A stretch of DNA of 64,000 nt from Sporothrix humicola (lineage: Eukaryota > Ascomycota > Sordariomycetes > Ophiostomatales > Ophiostomataceae), in NCBI GenBank assembly GCA_021396245.1, contig WNYE01000040.1, forward strand, positions 248,001 through 312,000, written 5' to 3'. The notes under the pieces were generated by a model, which saw only the letters and a program-made list of their open reading frames with translations, was not told where the DNA came from and searched no databases. The position numbers were made by a program, and so were the translations under genes. Positions 59,811 to 64,000 of this stretch are shown piece by piece (the first letter of the stretch is position 1; each line of letters begins with the position of its first letter).

Positions 59811-61434
59811 CTACACCAGGTTGACCGAGTCCATGCAGCCGAACCCGGCAGCAACGCCGCCCTCCTCGCTCTGGTCGCCCTTGGTGCGCAGCAGATATCC
59901 CGCCGACTCGTTGCGCAGGATGGCCTCGTTGCTCTCGCTTCCCCAGATGCACGTTCCGTAGATGCCCAGCTCGCAGATCACGCCGCCCTGCTCAATCTGC
60001 CCATTGCGCAGAATCAGGTTGGCCACCGGCGGCGGCTCAATCAGCTCCATGAGAATGTACGACGCCCAATGCTCGGCGGGGACTTCCTTTAAGTGGGTAG
60101 GGATCTTGTCCTTGTAGTAGTTGTTGCCGCCGCCCTCGCGCTGCGGCTTGAGCACAAACTTGCGGCACACGGTCGCGTCCTGCGCCCACTCGCGCGCTTG
60201 CCGGCCAGCCGCCGACTCCGTGTCCAGGGGGTAAATGTTGGTAAAGGTGCGGCGCAGCGTGTTTTGCAGTGAAGGGTCTGCCACAAAGTGGCCGAGCTCG
60301 GACGCCGCACCGTCCTGAGACGGGGTGGCCAGGACTTGCTGCACCTTTTTCGTGCCGGCCACTTGTGTGAGGATCGTCGGACACTTGATGGCGGATGACC
60401 GCTCAACCTGGTAGCGGGCCTCCCACGCCGACTCGTCGGGGTAGTCCGAGGGACCGTAGCCGGCGCGCATGTAGACGACGGCGACCTCGTAGTTTTGGGT
60501 GGGCGAGTGCTTGTACACAAGTGGGCGCCGCGGCGATGTGGTATCGACGGTCGTCTGCTGCAGAATGGCGCTGAAGGGCACGCGGAACACGGGCGCCTCG
60601 ACCTCGTACTCAATGTGGCGCTGGTCAAACACGTTGCGCTCGCCGTCCTGGGTGAGGAAGACGACACAGCGGGGAAGCGATCCAGACGTCGAGGGCTCGC
60701 TCTTGTTGTACAGCTCGAATGCGGCCTGGATACCAGCTGCAATGTCGCGGCTGCTCGTGTTGTTGGGAAGATCGTATGCCGCCTCGCCTCCTGCCTTTAG
60801 CAGGGGGTACTCCGTCTTGGCCAAGAACTTGTGCAGCTTTGACGCCTGGCCCGACAGGCCGCCAAAGGATGCCGCGATTGTGTTGAACTCGACCTGCTTG
60901 ATCTGGAGATGGGACTCCTTTCCTGATGCTGCGTCTGCCGCCTCCTGGTGCACCAGATAGTCTGACCGGAAAATGCCCAGCGAGTGCTTGTGCGTGTAGC
61001 CCTCCTTCTTGACGCGCTCATGCACGCTCCACAGCTTCGTCGTAAAGTCGTCGCCAGAGACTCTTGTCGTTGTCAGCATCTATCAATATGAAAATATGAA
61101 TACTGGGGGTGGGTATGGCCTACTCCTTGACTATCCGCGCAAGAAAGGCCTCGTCCTGGCTGATCTTGGCATACAGCTCGTTGTACGCCTGCTGCGCACC
61201 CTGCGCCTCCTCGAAACACGACCGCGAAAACGGGCTCGGAAACAGCGTCACCGGCGCCGACATGGCCAGCGTGCTGGTGAGCTCGGCTTCCGTTCCGCTA
61301 ATGGCTGCCGGCGGTGGCCGCACCGTCAGCCCGTTGGCTATGCTCCAGTCCTTGATCACCTGCACGAGCCGTTGCCGCTCAGCCTCGTCCACGGCCGGTG
61401 GGTATGCCGCCGTGGCATCGGATCCGGATGCCAT
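59811..61434 (-). CDS. GSH2: Glutathione synthetase
   Basis: Exons 61434-61124 and 61062-59811 give 520 residues, slightly longer than yeast Gsh2 (491). The enzyme joins gamma-glutamylcysteine and glycine with ATP in the cytosol, the last step of glutathione synthesis. Eukaryotic-type signatures: APVTLFPSPF near 81, FRSDYLVH near 135, QVEFNTIAASFGGL at 160-173, VVYMRAGYGPSDYP near 300, the glycine-rich ATP loop KPQREGGGNNYY at 409-420, and YILMELIEPP. The intron (61 nt) has a GTAGGC donor and a CTGAC branch 9 nt before the ACAAG acceptor; it is the only pair I found that joins the frames in phase 2. ATG 61434 is preferred over 61500, which would add 22 Thr/Pro-rich residues. Codons are strongly C/G-ending. 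Confidence 0.96.
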
Positions 61435-63385
61435 TGTGAGATTGTGAGGGGTGTGGGTGGGGACCAAGAAACGAGGGGTTGAGGTTGACGAGGCGAGCAC
61501 GGACAGCTATGAGCTATGAGGCGATCGACAAAATCAACAAAAAAAGACGAATGCGAATCTGAGCTGATATAAAAGAACGTATGGACGTCTGAGATGACAA
61601 ACCGTCGGAAACTATTGCGTGCAAAAAGCGCACAAAAGCGCAACACTAGAAGCTAACCATATTACAAAGCGACAGCCGCGCCCAGCCGGCGATGGCGACT
61701 TGTCAACGGGCGGCTAACAGTATTTACAGCGCTGTTGCGACCAAGCTAGCGGGAAGCAACCCCCACTCCACCCACTCTCTGAAGGTCCGGTCCGGAGCTG
61801 TCTCATGCCTGCCATGTGCATCCAATGGGTTTACATAGACTCCACGTTGTGCAGCTGTTGATTCTCGTGGTTTATATTCAGCTTAGAGATTTGGCGTTTT
61901 GATTTATTTCATCTTATTGTTTTTATGAGTGACCTTTTCTTGTCATGTATTTTTTTTTTTACTCAACGAAGGAATGAACATGAGAAAGAAAAAGGAAAGA
62001 AAAAAGAACATCAATGTCACAGCCGAGCCATGCAAAACCTCCACTTTCTTGGGTAAATTTACTTCGTATATATTTATTATATGTATAGATCTTTGAAATA
62101 ATAACAATAAGAACACTGGTGCTGAAAGAATACAAGTCCACACAGCGTGCGTTGTATGGCAAGGTCCGGCTTCAACAATTCGCCCTAAAAAGAGAGTCAG
62201 GGGAGCTATGGGACCGGATGTTGGTTTCTAGACTGGAAGATACAAGCTATTAACAGCTGTTAACCAATATACCGCAAATAGAATACGTTTCTTATTGCAA
62301 ACTCTTGTCTGGCAACAGTACATGTTGTCACTTTCTTCTTCGACCGAGATGCGATCACGTGATACATTTCTTACACGGAATGTATGTCTGACGTCGGCCG
62401 GCTTCTGCACATGCATTATCCGATTTGTATTCAGCCTAAAGTAAAAGTAAAGATAATACATACTGAAACGATATAAAACTCATAGTTAATATAAATTAGT
62501 TAAATTGTAAGTGTCTAGAAATCGGCAATTTTGAAGCCAAAAGGACATCGTGACATGTTGGATATTAAAATATCACTGTACCGGGGCACCACTACTCCCC
62601 GCGCTACGGTGATCGTTGGCGCAATTGCTCTCTACGCGCCTACCTGGCCCTACGCGTTCGCTGGCAAGAACGATCCAGAACGTTTTTGGAGTCTACTCTT
62701 TTTTTTCGACATCCCAAAAATAGCCAACACAGACAGCCCCTTGCATCCGCATCACGACTCGGGGTCCTCTAAGTCAAGGACGACATCCAAGGCCTCTGAT
62801 TCATAGCTCGAATTGCTCTTTCGTACCGCATAGCATTGCGCTGAGGAGCCGGTCGATTTGCCCCTCGTCTTTTTGTGTTTTGCGCCGGGGCCATTTTAAC
62901 ATTTTCGCCTTCACGACTCGTTGCCCCAGTGAAGTCAACATCAATCGAAGTTGAATCGAGCACGACCTTTTGATCTTCGAAAGCGGGACGACACCTCCTC
63001 TAGTTGGGAGGCTTGGCCTGCTGAAGGACCCTGCATTGCGACGTCTTCTCTTTGGCATACAGTGGCGACTTACGACTTGACTTTATTCATCTTACGGAGT
63101 ACTTGCGTCTCATTTTCATATCATCCACGTCTCATTAATCACTCCTTTTTCTCATACCCCTGCTCGTTTTCACTCATCAATCACAGAACCCTCACATTTC
63201 TCATTTCATTTTCAGCCTCAATTTCATTAGCGTTCTCATCAGCTTTCTCATCAGCTTTTTTCATCATTTTTCACTCTCTTTTTCATCACTTTTTTCATTT
63301 GATCATATTCTCTTCTCACACTCGTTTTCGCCTCATTTTTTTTCAACACTTTTAATTTTCATTTCTTTACCTATACCCCTACCAG
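61435..63385. other. Divergent intergenic region, glutathione synthetase/SAM-like gene
   Basis: About 2 kb without a supported gene. 61860-62110 and 62420-62520 are AT-rich. A TACGGAGTA word lies at 63094-63102. From about 63105 to 63375 the plus strand is a TCAT/TTTTC-rich pyrimidine leader of the next gene. Confidence 0.55.
63105..63375 (+). repeat. TCAT/TTTTC-rich leader tract
   Basis: The words TCAT and TTTCAT recur more than fifteen times in about 270 nt, with very few G residues. It lies directly upstream of the leader exon of the 3'-most gene, so it is probably its promoter-proximal or transcribed leader DNA. Confidence 0.6.
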
Positions 63386-63560
63386 ATGAACCTTTCAGTA
63401 AGTGGCGACACCCTCTTCTTTCACTTGTTTTCATGTTCACCACCTTTCATCCCGCTTCACTTCTGGCATCTCATCCAACATTCACTAACACTGAGCCACC
63501 ATCTGCTAGATATTCTCTTTATCGGAGGGCTGCCAACATGTCAGGCAGCGGAGGCAGTGA
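63386..63560 (+). promoter_or_regulatory. 5' leader with spliced overlapping upstream ORF
   Basis: A leader intron is predicted at 63398-63509 (GTAAGT donor, CACTAAC branch, GCTAG acceptor). After splicing, an upstream ATG at 63386 opens a 20-codon ORF (MNLS in exon 1, then IFSLSEGC and onward) that ends with TGA at 63558-63560, in another frame and past the main start codon at 63538. Such an overlapping upstream ORF would be expected to reduce translation of the main ORF. Confidence 0.5.
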
Positions 63561-64000
63561 CGACCCGTTCGACTGGTCGAATGAACGACTGATAAAAGAA
63601 TTCTGCACACCCGACCGTTCCTGGCCAGCGCCGCCGCCGAAACGATGGCCGGATCCAGATACTTTTGCCGTGAAGCTCGAAGAACACGACCTTGACGGCG
63701 AGCTGCTGCTTTGTTATGAAGACAACATGGGACCGGGCGGGTTCGAGTCGCTGTGCGCCGACCTGGGCATCACCAAGATCCCACACAAATTCTCTCTTCG
63801 TGCCGCCATTCGCCAGTTCCAAAACAAGAGCCCAGGATACAAAGCGTGGAAGGCTTCACAAGATCCTGCTGCTACATCGAGCCAAACAGAACCAGAGCCC
63901 GAGCCCGAAGCAAGGCCGCAAATAGCCATGCAACCTTCGCCACCCCCTAAGGAGACCGTGATGGCTGCACAGAACGGAGGAGGTTCTTCTGACAAGCCGG
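63538..64000 (+). CDS. SAM-like domain protein, 5' part only (runs off the window)
   Basis: The open frame from ATG 63538 continues to the window edge (154 codons seen). Residues 9-100 resemble the degenerate SAM-like module at the N-terminus of many fungal proteins: FDWSNERLIKEFC, an 18-residue Pro-rich turn, then DTFAVKLEEHDLDGELLL, LCADLGITKIPHKFSLRAAI and an RQFQNKSPGY helix. This kind of domain mediates protein-protein contacts and often precedes a helicase or other large catalytic part, which would lie outside this window. A Glu/Pro run (EPEPEPEARP) follows. In the spliced leader the main frame has a TGA upstream, so this ATG is the likely start. I cannot name the full protein. Confidence 0.6.
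   Translation, partial: MSGSGGSDDPFDWSNERLIKEFCTPDRSWPAPPPKRWPDPDTFAVKLEEHDLDGELLLCYEDNMGPGGFESLCADLGITKIPHKFSLRAAIRQFQNKSPGYKAWKASQDPAATSSQTEPEPEPEARPQIAMQPSPPPKETVMAAQNGGGSSDKP

Noticed and set aside
10356..61434. Acireductone dioxygenase and glutathione synthetase as parts of a sulfur-metabolism cluster
   Set aside because: They are about 49 kb apart with unrelated genes between them, so co-location looks incidental.

Overview
This window is nuclear DNA of a filamentous ascomycete (Pezizomycotina; Sordariomycetes is my best guess, with no marker that fixes the order). Support comes from short spliceosomal introns (51-129 nt) with CTAAC/CTGAC-type branch sites just upstream of the acceptor, start contexts such as CACAATG, a 625-residue STE3-class pheromone receptor with a long tail, and a fungal-type CENP-A. 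Nine protein-coding genes can be supported; the splice models were built by hand from frame, donor, acceptor and branch-site agreement.

Layout. 1-10.3 kb: no convincing gene; the first 5.3 kb is mixed non-coding DNA, and about 5.9-9.6 kb is AT-richer, with decayed coding-like frames and one small secreted-protein-like ORF. 10.3-17.4 kb: a compact block holding acireductone dioxygenase (+, methionine salvage), a Derlin/Der1 ERAD protein (-, with a GC-AG intron), the centromeric histone H3 variant CENP-A (+), and an atypical helix-loop-helix protein (-). 17.4-27.5 kb: mostly non-coding, with a possible unrecognised spliced gene or gene relic at 18.6-19.7 kb. 27.55-30.10 kb: an 850-residue CRIB-domain protein (-), a likely Cdc42/Rac effector. 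30.1-54.8 kb: about 24.7 kb without a recognisable gene, made of alternating purine-rich and pyrimidine-rich blocks. 54.8-56.8 kb: STE3/PRE-1-type a-factor receptor (-). 59.0-61.4 kb: a convergent pair, mitochondrial single-strand DNA-binding protein (+) and glutathione synthetase (-). 63.5 kb to the end: the 5' part of a gene for a SAM-like domain protein (+), preceded by a leader intron and an overlapping upstream ORF.

The genes do not form one pathway or a biosynthetic cluster. Acireductone dioxygenase and glutathione synthetase both touch sulfur metabolism but lie about 49 kb apart. The CRIB protein (polarity) and the pheromone receptor (mating) flank the large desert, which could be regulatory or hold non-coding transcription units; that is inference. 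No rRNA, convincing tRNA, CRISPR array, intact transposon or telomeric array was seen.
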